Source of the DNA: Dipteris shenzhenensis | Lineage: Eukaryota > Polypodiophyta > Polypodiopsida > Gleicheniales | Length of the DNA: 64,000 nt | Direction: 5' to 3' (one strand) | NCBI GenBank assembly: GCA_047967505.1 | Contig: CM106538.1 | Made by a program: the position numbers and the translations under genes | In this document: piece after piece, positions 11,827 to 22,560 of the stretch | Numbering within the stretch: position 1 is the first letter of the stretch | Layout: each line of letters begins with the position of its first letter | Notes under the pieces: model-generated | The model's input: the letters and a program-made list of their open reading frames with translations, nothing else | Told to the model about the DNA's origin: nothing | Databases searched by the model: none

Positions 11827-13662
11827 ATGGAGATTGGCGGTTGCTGCCTCTCCCCCTACGGCGCCGTCGCCGTCCTCCCCTCCAAAGTCGATCGTATCAT
11901 GTCCCGCTTCCGCCCCATCGCCCCCAAGCCCGTGGCCCTTACCGTGCCTTGTTCCGTCTCTGAATCTGATCGATCTACCGTCTCCGTCGACGCTCCAGGC
12001 TGCAGACAGGTCCTGGACGTGGCTGGCCGGAGCAGGAGAGCCCGGAAACGACGGGGGGATGCGCTTGCGTCGCCGCGGCCTACCAAGAGAGGATCAGCGA
12101 GATCGGACTGCAGCAAGGAGCGCAGCAGCGGGACCAACAGCGCTGCCGGGAGCGGGCTAACTGAGAAGACAATAGCGGGGAGTGCGAGGAACCAAACCAA
12201 CGCATTCTCTACGGGGGTGCTGTTCCCGGGCAATGGGTTTTCCACAGAATCGTCGGAGGCATCGATTATGGGGGGAGTTTCTGCGATTGCAAGCGGAGCA
12301 ATCGGCTGCGGTCTCCTCCAGAGATCCGGGATGATGGAGCAGGACACTGGGTTCATGGAGAGGGCAGCAGCGAGGCCGCCCTCGGTGCTGCGAGACCGGA
12401 GAGTCACCTCGAGAGGCTTCACTGAGATGATCAGGGGAATCACTGGGCTTCCGACGAGCGCGGATGTGCAAATTCTGATGCAACAACACCAATCGAGGTC
12501 CTCGGCGGATGCAGTGCCGAGTTGCTCATTAGCAGGACTTGCAATCGATGCGGTTTATGGCGATGGCGATCGCGATGCAGTTCAACAGCAAAACGGCGAT
12601 CATCTTGTTACCCTTCCCCTGCTTCCGAACACCCCCTCTCGAGCCGATTCTCAAGCCGCCTCCTCCTCCTCCATCCCCAGTTGCTCCTCCCAAGATTTCA
12701 AGCCCCGTCTCTCCAGCATTGCTCACATCGAGCAGATCCACGGCAACTCCCCAGAGCCTGTTGTTCTACTGGACGACACTCGCAGGATTCTATGGCTCAA
12801 CCGTGCCTATGAGAGAGCTCTCAAGGACTCCATTGAAAGGCATGCAGGCAAATCCCCGCGGCTTGTTGTTCCTTTCATGGATCCTCTTGGGATCCCAACA
12901 CAGCTGGGGAGGTTCAACTTGCAGCTCGACGAGAGCTCATCAGCCACCTCGTCCGCCACACTCTGGGGATTCCTTAAGAAAATCGTGGTGGATGGGGCGT
13001 CATCGGGGTACTGGCCGCCCTCTTTCTCGGGATTGAAAGGGAATTTTCTTGACGTCGTTTCCTTGGGGGACGGATCCCGCGTCTCTCCAACGACAGGGGC
13101 GGCTCATCAGCTTGAAGACTGTGAAGCGGGCAGAAACAGTGGCGTGATCGTGCCGCAGCCCATTCGACTTGTTGGTTCCACTGTCCGCCTCGAGAGCATT
13201 AGCGAGGTGCAACAGGAACCTGTGCTGCTGCCTGAGAGGTTAGAGGTATTGCAGAAGCAACTCGAGGAGGGTACCTCGCCTGCTTTCATCTCCGACTCGG
13301 GCAACTTAGTGAGATGGGTGAACACAACGTATAAGCAGATGGTTGGGCAACCGGAATGCCCATGGCTAGTCTCTGTCAGTAGCTGTAGCAAGCTGGGTGG
13401 TGGTGCTCCAGCAATGAGCGAATTGCCATCGCCTCGCCTGATGGGAGAAATCCTGCTCACCTGCAGCGTTGAGGTTCCGCTATCAGCTCCTGCTTTCTCA
13501 GGCAGGGCCAACATTCAGTGGACGAACTCAGGGGAGAAGAGCTGCATTACAGTACCTTGTGATGTTTCACGGCTTGATAGCATCAGCTGCTGCAATGGAA
13601 AGGTGATGCTGCTTTGGAAATTCGACGTCCAAGCCAGCCTTAGACAGGCTTGTGGAATTTGA
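11827..13662 (+). CDS. DUF7950 domain-containing protein, single exon
   Basis: A 611-residue uninterrupted frame in a GC-rich island, the only convincing intact gene in the window. Residues 20-35 read KVDRIMSRFRPIAPKP, the N-terminal signature of a plant-specific family annotated as DUF7950. A basic cluster (about residues 68-76, RSRRARKRR, with more Arg/Lys to about 88) looks like a nuclear localisation signal. The middle is Ser-rich and probably disordered. A short motif near residue 311 (VVLLDDTRRILWLNRAYERA) is followed, from about residue 464 to the C-terminus, by the conserved domain. That domain contains SPAFISDSGNLVRWVN and then a segment ending in GKVMLLWKFDVQASL. The ATG at 11827 is chosen because the signature follows closely; the in-frame ATG at 11899 would cut it. 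The biochemical function of the family is unknown. Nuclear location is inferred from the basic cluster only. No intron is needed to reach the C-terminal domain. Confidence 0.88.
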   Translation: MEIGGCCLSPYGAVAVLPSKVDRIMSRFRPIAPKPVALTVPCSVSESDRSTVSVDAPGCRQVLDVAGRSRRARKRRGDALASPRPTKRGSARSDCSKERSSGTNSAAGSGLTEKTIAGSARNQTNAFSTGVLFPGNGFSTESSEASIMGGVSAIASGAIGCGLLQRSGMMEQDTGFMERAAARPPSVLRDRRVTSRGFTEMIRGITGLPTSADVQILMQQHQSRSSADAVPSCSLAGLAIDAVYGDGDRDAVQQQNGDHLVTLPLLPNTPSRADSQAASSSSIPSCSSQDFKPRLSSIAHIEQIHGNSPEPVVLLDDTRRILWLNRAYERALKDSIERHAGKSPRLVVPFMDPLGIPTQLGRFNLQLDESSSATSSATLWGFLKKIVVDGASSGYWPPSFSGLKGNFLDVVSLGDGSRVSPTTGAAHQLEDCEAGRNSGVIVPQPIRLVGSTVRLESISEVQQEPVLLPERLEVLQKQLEEGTSPAFISDSGNLVRWVNTTYKQMVGQPECPWLVSVSSCSKLGGGAPAMSELPSPRLMGEILLTCSVEVPLSAPAFSGRANIQWTNSGEKSCITVPCDVSRLDSISCCNGKVMLLWKFDVQASLRQACGI

Positions 13663-15140
13663 AATTATCCACCTCAGGCTGTAAGAATTCCCATGAGAGT
13701 TGTGATTTCAAGTTTCTCTGTTCATATGTCTCGGACTCATATTAAAAAGCATAAGCCGTACACCATAGTGCTGGGATGTAGGCCTCTTTTCCAATCAACT
13801 CCTTTTAATAGAACGTGGGTGCCTTTCATGTCTGCAAGGCTCGAATCCTCTGGTGTATGTATTATCCGGTATGGGATTGCTACATTTGATATTATGTGAA
13901 ACCTGAGATGTCTGTCGATCATTGAACATGGGTACAATTGAGCTGCCACTTATTGAACCACACTGCAGATCCTTCCTAACAATAACGGTGTATGTATGCC
14001 CTTGCATCTTGTGACGGGTGGGAGGAGACCATTGAAGGTGAGGACTATGCATGCAGGAGACGGCTGTGTTCTGTTTCCTGGTGGGAGAGTTTTCTGAAAG
14101 CTCAGATTTGACAGAAGGGAAGGTCCTCAATGTTCTGAGCTTTCAGAGAAGGGAAGCTCCTCGATGTTGTTTTCGGACCTCGGTTCACTTCCCACTGGCA
14201 ACAACTGTCTTCTTAGTGTACTCACGTCTGTGTTTTGCTTAATTGCACTGCATGTAAGTTAACGCTTGGAAATATTGCTTGTGAAGGTGCTCACCACTTG
14301 ATTTGAAGGTTCCTATTCAATATCGCATGTACCACGTTTCTTCCATCAAATTTAGGACACAATGCCAGATTTGCCAAAGCAAAACTAAGCAAACAAGCTA
14401 GTAGAAGTATTCGTGAGCACTGCCCTCTAGAGTTGATTTGGGAAGAGAGAGATGGAGGGGAAGAGGGACCATTTGATTTGGGGAGGAAAGAGGGAGAAGA
14501 GAGAGACAGAAAGAGTGAGGGACAACCTTTGCTTGGATTAGATGCTGTACTCACCATTGAACATCGTCATCCTTAGCCTTGTCACGCAGGATCACAACTT
14601 TCCAAGTGAGCAAAATGTGGAGATTAGCAGAATTTAAGCAGCTCTGTATGTGTCGCCAAAGCCTTCGTGTGAAAATGCATCGCCAAAGAAGGTGATAATG
14701 ATGTTTAAGGTTCACCCTGAGACATCCTTCCACTTGGTTATTCTATGTTTGGTGGGAGCTTACATTGGAGGACCTGCCACAATAGGAAATGAAACTGCAG
14801 GAGGGTTTGAGTTTCCATACCCTACCTGCACTCATCCTCCAAGCACCCAAACAATTGAGAGTAGCAGAGGCTTCCTAGGCCAAGCGAGTTTTGGAAGGCA
14901 ATGTTTGTAAGTGGTGAAAGTATAATATTCTTATGACTGAGTTTGGAGAGTTCCTTCCCTACAGCATTCACCCAACCTTTCAGATCATCAGACCATCATA
15001 CCACTTGGCAGGGAGAGATTAAAACGTTCCGCAATCATATTTAGAGTCAAGAAAGATTGTGCTTGGAAGGACCATGTGTTGCTACCTCTACTATTGAACC
15101 TTTTTGCCAAATGTGGACTAACTTGAACTGAGCCACTTGG
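13663..15140. other. 3' flank of the DUF7950 gene and intergenic DNA
   Basis: The first few hundred bases are probably 3' UTR, but I cannot place a polyadenylation site with confidence. Around 14110-14170 there is a small imperfect repeat of GGGAAGGTCCTCAATGTT / GGGAAGCTCCTCGATGTT. A minus-strand frame at 14551-14733 has a faint LINE zinc-finger flavour but is not called. Confidence 0.4.
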
Positions 15141-15142
15141 CC

Positions 15143-16010
15143 ATTCTTCCCCTATCTATCATCTCAGGCCAAATAAAGAGATACAATTAGTCTTAATCAT
15201 TCCATGATATTTTCCCTTCCAATGGCAACAACTCAACACGGTGGGGTAGCATCTCTCTTCTTGTTACTATAGCTCGCATAGAAGAACAGTGCCACCAACG
15301 ACCAGAGTCCACAACTCTCATAAGCTTGCCTCTTGAGAGATCTAGTTTAAAATATGTTCACATACATGGGAAATTTCAGTATTCATTGAGATCAAGCATG
15401 CAAAAGTATAGATATGAGGGTGGCGAGATCACTTTTTGCTATTGGTAGGCCAACCTCCCAAATCAATTCTTCTTCTACAAAGATTTGTGGAAATCTTTTA
15501 TTTTAAGCTCTTTAAAAAATCCACCATGCAACCAACTCATCTTTGTGCTCCACAACCCGAAATTCTTCCCCTATCTATAATCTCTGACCAAATAAAGAGA
15601 TACAATTAGTCTTAATCATTCCATGATATTTTCCATTCCAATGGCAACAACTCAACACGATGTGGTGAGGTTGGAAGCGCCCTTGCTCAGAAAACCAAAC
15701 ACAAAGACACCTATTGGCCCCAAATGCTTTGGTGACCCTTTCAGTATTTATTTACTTCTTCAAGCAATGGCATTTGTGCAATTACATCAAGAGCTCACCC
15801 TTGCACTCTGCTATGCTAGCAAATTGTTGCCCAAGCCAACCCTTGGCATCAAAATGCATCCAATTCCCACATGGGGTAGCATCTCTCCGTGTTACTATAC
15901 CTCGTATAGAAGAACAGTGCCCCCAACGACCAGAGTCCAAAACTCTCATAAGTTTGCCTCTTGAGAGATTTAGCTTGAAATATGTTAACATACATGGAAA
16001 ATTTTGGCTA
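15143..16010. repeat. local direct duplication, first copy internally deleted
   Basis: Sequence at 15143-15395 recurs at 15562-16010. The blocks around ATTCTTCCCCTATCTAT, CCATGATATTTTCC and GGGGTAGCATCTCT appear in the same order. The second copy carries about 210 bp (roughly 15664-15872) that the first lacks. The product of the original sequence is not recognised. Confidence 0.8.
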
Positions 16011-17670
16011 GTAAAGGCATGCAAGGAGTTTCCCGATGCTTGGGTCAAAGTACAATCCGAACCAAAACCCAGAAAGTAAGTGCTAAAGCAACAAAAGACC
16101 ATCCCTAACCTCTAGAGGTCTCCTCAGCATACCCATAAAATATATGCATTTGTAAGGATTCTTAGCAAATCAAATGGGAATGCGCTATCACACATAGATA
16201 GCAACCTTGTCCTTTGAGCATAGCAGGGTGAGGATACCAAGGCATTCTCCAAAGTTGACCAGACTGAAAGCTCATCTTGAGATGGCCACTCTTGAAGACC
16301 AAAGAGTAATTCGATCTAGTAAAACGAAGAGGAAGATCAACGTAGAATGTCCAATTGTACAATCAGTGAAAACTCATCGAAGATACTCTAAGAAAAGATT
16401 CATATTTTTAAATATTCTTATCCACTCGAACATATCTAGAGCCCTTTTCAAAATGAAGATCAAAATCAAGATCAGGTACGCTGTTAAGGTGTAAACAATG
16501 TGAAAATGGTAGGTCATAAGCAAGAGATTCAACAAGGTACCATAGCCAAGAGCTTGTCTAATCCTTTTGCTGAATCCCAAAAGACCCATGAATATCAACA
16601 AGCAAATTCCATATATCTTTTGTGGCAAGCAATTGCGCACTATCCAGAGCAACATCCATCTTCATTTTCTTAGCCAACTCATCATTTTGATCATCGCACT
16701 CATGCAACAACTTCTACCTTTTCTACAATAAAGGAAAAACTTTCCATTACTCCCCAAATAAACAATATCTTTAGAATTAAACTCTTATACAAAAGAATAA
16801 CTTTAATATGTAGTCATCATTTAAATTCTATACACTGCCTCTCACTAAACTCTACATCATTTAAATTCTATACTCTACCTCTCACTAAACACTATTCATG
16901 ATAAAAAACAATGCCTATATAATAAAACATAATCACCACCACGTCCCATTTTGTGGCATTGATGTTATACTATGTGGGGATTTATGCTAAGCAAGACCAA
17001 TAAAAGGCTCATGGATTTTTTTAGAATGCTCTACTTTGGTCACAATTCTACCTTCTTTTTGGAGAACCCACGAATGCTACTACAAGTTTAAAGACCAATA
17101 CGCAAAAATCATAGCCTCTTCATCAATCTTCTAAACAAATTCGAGTGGGTGAGGACTCAGAAAAGGACCTTGTCATGCTAAACATCGTCTATGTCCTGAT
17201 GACTACCACAAAAACAATCAGTGGTGCACCTTTTCTACACAATGCTTCCAACAAACACAACGATGACCTCTTCAACTTGCAATGCATAGATCTGCACATT
17301 GTCAAAGTAAGACATTCACCACAAAAATTGAGCAAAACAATAACCATACCAAATGACCCCAAAAGTAGAGGAGGATTACCCAAGGAGCCTAGTGTCAAAC
17401 TAGGCATGATTGTATAAATTTTCTCTAGAAATTTGGATATCATTGAGTGATGGGTGAGTCAATGGACAAGATGGCATCTCCAATCCTTGCAAGTGACTAT
17501 GAGCCCCTTCATCCTATTGGTTGAGTTCAATGATAGTAAAATTGGAACACATATGCGTTGCAAGAATAAAATTCTTTACATGACAGACAGACTACCAACA
17601 TGGACTCCAATACTGCAGACTGCATGAGAGTTTCAAATTGGCAAGAACCACCTCAACACTATCTGCCTTT
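16011..17670. other. intergenic, no recognised gene
   Basis: Open frames of 60-95 codons on both strands show no family resemblance. Near 16845-16890 the phrase CATTTAAATTCTATAC... is repeated as a short tandem duplication. Nothing else stands out. Confidence 0.35.
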
Positions 17671-17784
17671 ATTAATTCCCTGTATAGCATGCTGCAATTT
17701 GTACAATATGCTACTCTCAAGGCCTTCATTAATTCCCCATATAGCATGCTACAATTTGTACAATACGCTACTCTTTGCATTTGC
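17671..17784. repeat. 57-bp tandem duplication
   Basis: Copies begin ATTAATTCCC at 17671 and 17728. Both contain TATAGCATGCT and CAATTTGTACAATA, with a few mismatches. Confidence 0.85.
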
Positions 17785-19730
17785 TCCAACCAACATCAAG
17801 GCTTATGGCCTTGTTTACATTTCTCTCTCTCAAGTGCATGACCCCACGAAGCTCTACCTCCTTGTAAGAATAGAACAAAAGCACATCAAAGTTAACACCT
17901 TGGTGTTGCAAGGAATTCGATGGCTTAACTCCATGCAAGCTCGACCAAGTAGACCTTGGGTTGGAGGAATGTACCAGCCCAATCTTGCAATCAAATCTAA
18001 ACACAATAATCTAAACACAATCTAAACACAAGATCATTTCTTTCTCATGCAAACAAAATCCTACACATTGTTAGCATGCTTTGTGCCACGATACTTTGCC
18101 TCCAAGGAATCTATGTGATGCTATGTACAATATATCTTTGCATTCATGAAAGAATCAAGGAAAGGTATTGCCACTTGCTACAACCAACATCTCAAACTAC
18201 TAAAAGAAATGTATTTGTGCGAGTAGGGCTGTGCATGCTTGCTCACCATTTTCCACTACTCAAACATTAGGACAATTTGCAGTGATTAATGCTTACAAGA
18301 CACACCAACAACACAAATAGCTATCATGCTTCAATGGATAAAAAAACCTATTGCTCAAAATACTAGCACACACCACAACACACACATTGGGAGACTTCAA
18401 CATAGACTACAATAAGACAACACCAAACAAGGAACATCTTCAATAGTTCATGAGAACTCAAACTGATGACCACGCCTACAGCAATTCATGGGCCCACACT
18501 TGACCATATTTGGAAAAACATCAAAAACATGAAATAAACCATGGGAAAAACTTCATGTATTGATCATACAAGTCTATACTATGAATAGTGCATTTATCAA
18601 TTAGAATTGTTAAGATTGTGTTGAATTTTTTTCGTGGTTGATGTCATTGTTAGCTTCAATACTTAGCTACAACAATCCATGGCTTAAGGTCTACATTAAA
18701 CTACCCAAACAAGGTGGAAAAACCGCTATGGCCTTGCACTTTTGATGAAAGGAAGATTTTTCTATTGATGAAGCTTTTAATAAAGGTTTGCTATCGATGA
18801 ATCCTCAAGCAAAACTTGGACATGGTTCAGAGTAAGAACTTCCTAGTAATGACCCCTCACACGCTGCTCCTTTGCATCGAGCTTGGCTATTTAGTCTTCA
18901 TGGATTACATCCATGACAATGACAAATGTTGATGTATGTGTTGGATCCACCCAGACAGAGGTAGTAGTGATCAAAGTATGCTTGTCAGTAGCACATGTCT
19001 GCCAGCAGTGAATGTACGCTCATCTAAAAGAGAGAAAGGGAGAATGGTGCAATTAGCATCCAGAACTTCATTTGAAAATGCATTGATCAAAGGGTGGTAT
19101 TTTGAAAAAGAAACCATGTTCGAGCAACAATACAATGTAATGTGGCTCACCTCAGTGACCAACTTATTATCTTGGAAGTTTTGGCCCTTTCTTTCAAAGA
19201 AAGTTCCCCTCATGGTGAAATCCATATGGCCATCATATGTGTTACCCTGGAAGAAGACTTCCATATGAGTCTTGGAGTGGATGATCAACGACTTCTTCAT
19301 AATGAAGAGATTATTGTCATATAGGCCTCCCACTTATCATGCATGCTAATGTGCAACACATGGAAGATGAAGCAAACAATCAAGTTATCTTGTAAGCTAG
19401 CAAAAGTAAACAAAAAAAGCACCAGCTAGCTATTGCTAGAAGGAGGGAGCTGCACCTCTTGTGAGCGCAGAGGATGGGACCCTCCACATCATGATGCCTA
19501 ATAAACCTTAGCTCCATGCAATTTCTAGAGTAGATTGAGAATGAGTTGGCAAACTAATAAGGAATTACAGCCAATTTTGCACACAAATTCAATATATAAG
19601 CTGCAAAGAAGTATGGGGAGGGGGGGGAGCGAATACAAATTGTTGTAGGACTCAAAAGCAAAGAAGAGACAGATTCTTGCAACAGCAACACTATCGTAGA
19701 GCGGCTCATCCTTCGATAGGAACCCCAAGA
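17785..19730. other. intergenic, no recognised gene
   Basis: The longest feature is a 120-codon minus-strand frame at 18971-19333. Its composition looks more protein-like than its surroundings, but I recognise no domain. It could be an exon remnant; I do not call it as a gene. Confidence 0.35.
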
Positions 19731-20010
19731 CCTCCATGCGACATTGTTTATCCCTTTGGTTGGTACCTTCCAACCTTTTTGCATCTACCACCATCTATGT
19801 GGTGCCCTTCCTCGAGCTTCTCCTAGAAGCTATGAGTAGCACTCTACAACTCCTCATAGGTGAAGTGGTACCTCCATGCGACATTGTTTATCCCTTTGGT
19901 TGGTACCTTCCAACCTTTTTGCATGTACCACCATCTATGTGGTGCCCTTCCTCGAGCTTCTCGTAGAAGCTATGAGTGGCACTCTACAACTCCTCATAGG
20001 TGAAGTGGTT
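19731..20010. repeat. 140-bp tandem duplication
   Basis: Two nearly identical copies (19731-19870 and 19871-20010) begin CCTCCATGCGACATTG. Only a few substitutions separate them, so the event is younger than most local duplications here. Confidence 0.95.
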
Positions 20011-21190
20011 TGGTACTCCATACTAGGTTTGGAGGACAAGACAAAATTCAGGCCAAAGGCAGTCGTCAAGGCAAGAGTTGTACTAGCTTGAAGATGCTTT
20101 AGTTAGGCATGCAACTCTTGATACCTGCTCAAGGGATAAGCATAAGGAGGCAAGAAGGTGAAGTAAGGAGAGATGGAGAGAGTAGTGGTGTGTGGTAAGC
20201 AAACACAAAAGATAAACAAAGTATAGGATGGACATTTATCTCACCTCATTGGTGCCAGCGTCCATCAATCAATCTACTAAATGCGATCTAATGAAAGCAG
20301 CACCTCTTGTGACTAAAATTTGATTCCTTTGCTGAAGAGTTGCACATTGGAAATGATGTTAGAAAATAAGTGCATTCCGTACCAAAAGAAAAGATTGGTT
20401 CATGCTTTTCCATGAAATGTACAAGAAAACAAGCTCAATGCAGTGAATTCTTTAGTGCACTCAGGTTTCCAAATCGGATATACACAATGACAAGAGCATA
20501 GATACATTTCCTTCTACATAAAGCAGTGAATCTCCATAAAGAGTTATCTCCTAGCAACATGAAAGAGGACAACAAGGGCCAAGACATTGCACTAGTATGA
20601 AGGAGGATTCAATGAGCACCAACGACATGAGTTGTTGTAGGGAAGGGAAGAAGAAGCCACTGTGGAGGCATGGAGAGAAGAGAAGCAGGAGGCAAATGCA
20701 GTCAAGGGATACGGGAGGAATGGAATGATAAAACTTATTAATCATAGATGAGTCGTAAACCATATATAGTTCATTTACCATAAAGCACCTCTAATAACCC
20801 TCCACTAACACTCCACTAACCCAGTCAATGTGACCCATGCCAAATATGCACCCAAAAACCCCACCCTTTCCTAAGACCCTTAGCAGGGTGAACAACCATG
20901 CAAATAAGTTGAACTTATCTCTCGGCCACTCCTACCACTGAATTTCCATTTTTGGCCTTGCTAAGCATCTCTGAAGAGATGGAGAGTTTTTTGCTAATTA
21001 GGTTTATTGTTTAGAAGTTAGTTCATTTGGTCAAGTTGACCATGTGAATGGTGTGTTAGTGTTAGGATTAGTGGTAGTATGCAGCCTCCAAAATGGAGGT
21101 GCAAATTCTTCAACCAAGGATGCTTTGTTCTACCTCTTCTTTACTACAACCTACACTTTCATGTGTGTGTACACTGAGCCTTACACCTAC
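20011..21190. other. intergenic, no recognised gene
   Basis: No open frame of interest and no identifiable element. Confidence 0.35.
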
Positions 21191-21380
21191 AATAATATTC
21201 CAAAAGGCAGGGCCTTTCCATCTTGTTTGAACATTATGGGCATAGTCTTACTCATGTTGTGAATAGTTGATTTGCCACAATAACATTCCAAAAGGCAGGG
21301 CCTTAGTGAGATTCCAACTTCCCACCTTGTTTGAGCATCGTGGGCACATATTTACTCATGTTTTGAATGGCTGATTTGTT
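21191..21380. repeat. imperfect 88-bp tandem duplication
   Basis: ATTCCAAAAGGCAGGGCCTT begins similar blocks near 21196 and 21284. Each is followed by CTTGTTTGA(A/G)CAT and TACTCATGTT. The second copy carries about 18 extra bases. Confidence 0.8.
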
Positions 21381-21564
21381 GTGCTGCTGGCTCAATTGTG
21401 AGAGTTTATTGGCCTACCCCATGGGAAGGTCTAATTGAATGTTCCACTTTGAGAAGCTAAAAATGTTGATTTTTTGAAAGTCTCGTTTGGATTTTTATTA
21501 TTAGTATTTGTGCACAATATAGTATTTGTATAAGTATTTGGATTTGGATTTTTATTTTTAGTAT

Positions 21565-21644
21565 TTGTGCACATAATAGTATGTATGCAATGTACGCTAA
21601 TTGTATCCTTGAAATCCTTCCATCTTTTTCCCTTGCACCCCTCC

Positions 21645-21693
<49 letters not shown>

Positions 21694-21863
21694 TCTTCTT
21701 CTTCTTCTTCTCCTTCTTCTCTCTCTTTCTCAAGCTCCTCTTTGATGCACTATCTCTTTATGATTGGGTTAAGCTGCACCTACTATTTGTATCCCTTGAA
21801 ATCCTCCCATCTCTCTCTTTCTCTCCTTCTCTTTCTTCTTCTTCTTCTTCTTCTTCTTCTTCT

Positions 21864-21906
<43 letters not shown>

Positions 21907-21957
21907 CCCCCCCCCTCTCTCTCTCTCCTCCTCCTCCTCCTCCTCCTCCTCTCAGCT
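21565..21957. repeat. duplicated compound microsatellite (C)n(CT)n(TTC)n
   Basis: Two blocks each start with TTGTATCC(C)TTGAAATCC and end in long CT, TTC and C runs (pure runs about 21651-21690, 21835-21865, 21865-21903 and 21929-21950). They look like a ~190-bp duplication whose microsatellites then changed length. Confidence 0.9.
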
Positions 21958-22016
21958 AGTCACATAAATGAAATTCAACTTGTTTTGTGGAATTCTAGGA
22001 GAAGAATTAGAAGAAG

Positions 22017-22560
22017 ATGGTGCATAAGAGCCCTACTACTAACTTGAAGCTGTTGCTGCTACAATACCTATGCTATTGCCCCCCTCCTCCATAGCTCGCC
22101 ATCCACCACATCAATCCCAAACTCCACCTCCTACGATAGGAGGGTTTCTCCCCCTTGCACCTCAAGGTCTTGAGGGCCTTCCCTCACTTCCATGCTGCAT
22201 CCTTTCACAAGTTGTACTCCCTCATTTCCCTTCTCAAGGCCAATGGCATTGCAACAGCATGTGTAGCAAAACTTCTTGCACACCACCCTGCTGTCATCCT
22301 ATGCATAGTTGAAATCTTGCAAGTTAGCTTAAAGTTTTTGAAGACCTCAGAATAGGGGAATTAGGTTTGAAAAGGTTGCTCGCAGTTTTGATTGTGCTAG
22401 GATTGGCTCTAAATAATCAGCGAGAGCACATTGATTTCCTAAAGCAGATCAGATTGCATAATCAGCACATACAAAAGTTCATAATTCGATAACCTTAGGT
22501 CTTGTCCTTGAACATAGAAAGGAAGTTGGAGCCCATGGTGGAATTGAGTGAAGTGGGGTG
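22017..22560 (+). pseudogene. mTERF-family pseudogene, N-terminal and central repeats
   Basis: Reading through one frame change and two stops gives mTERF-like helical repeats: LISLLKANGIATACVAKLLA, then GELGLKRLLAVL, then DFLKQI followed by HIQKFII, and LSLNIERKLEPMVEL. In plants mTERF proteins are imported into mitochondria or chloroplasts and bind nucleic acids to control organellar transcription or RNA processing. The sequence ahead (from about 22017) is Ser/Pro-rich in one frame, as a targeting peptide would be. The frame shift lies near 22350 and in-frame stops near 22494-22500, so this copy is dead. It breaks off near 22560. A matching C-terminal part lies on the other strand at 26205-26690. 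Confidence 0.65.

Noticed and set aside
11684-12160. 158-codon frame overlapping the start of the DUF7950 gene
   Set aside because: Out of frame with the recognised protein, Ser/Pro-rich, and explained by high GC.
13830-13860. GGCTCGAATCC resembling a tRNA T-arm
   Set aside because: No matching acceptor stem, D-arm or anticodon arm in the preceding 80 bases.
14551-14733. Possible LINE zinc-finger reverse-transcriptase end on the minus strand
   Set aside because: A weak His/Cys pattern over 60 codons with no reverse transcriptase or endonuclease nearby.
18971-19333. 120-codon minus-strand frame as a gene
   Set aside because: Composition is plausible but no family, splice context or neighbouring exon could be recognised.
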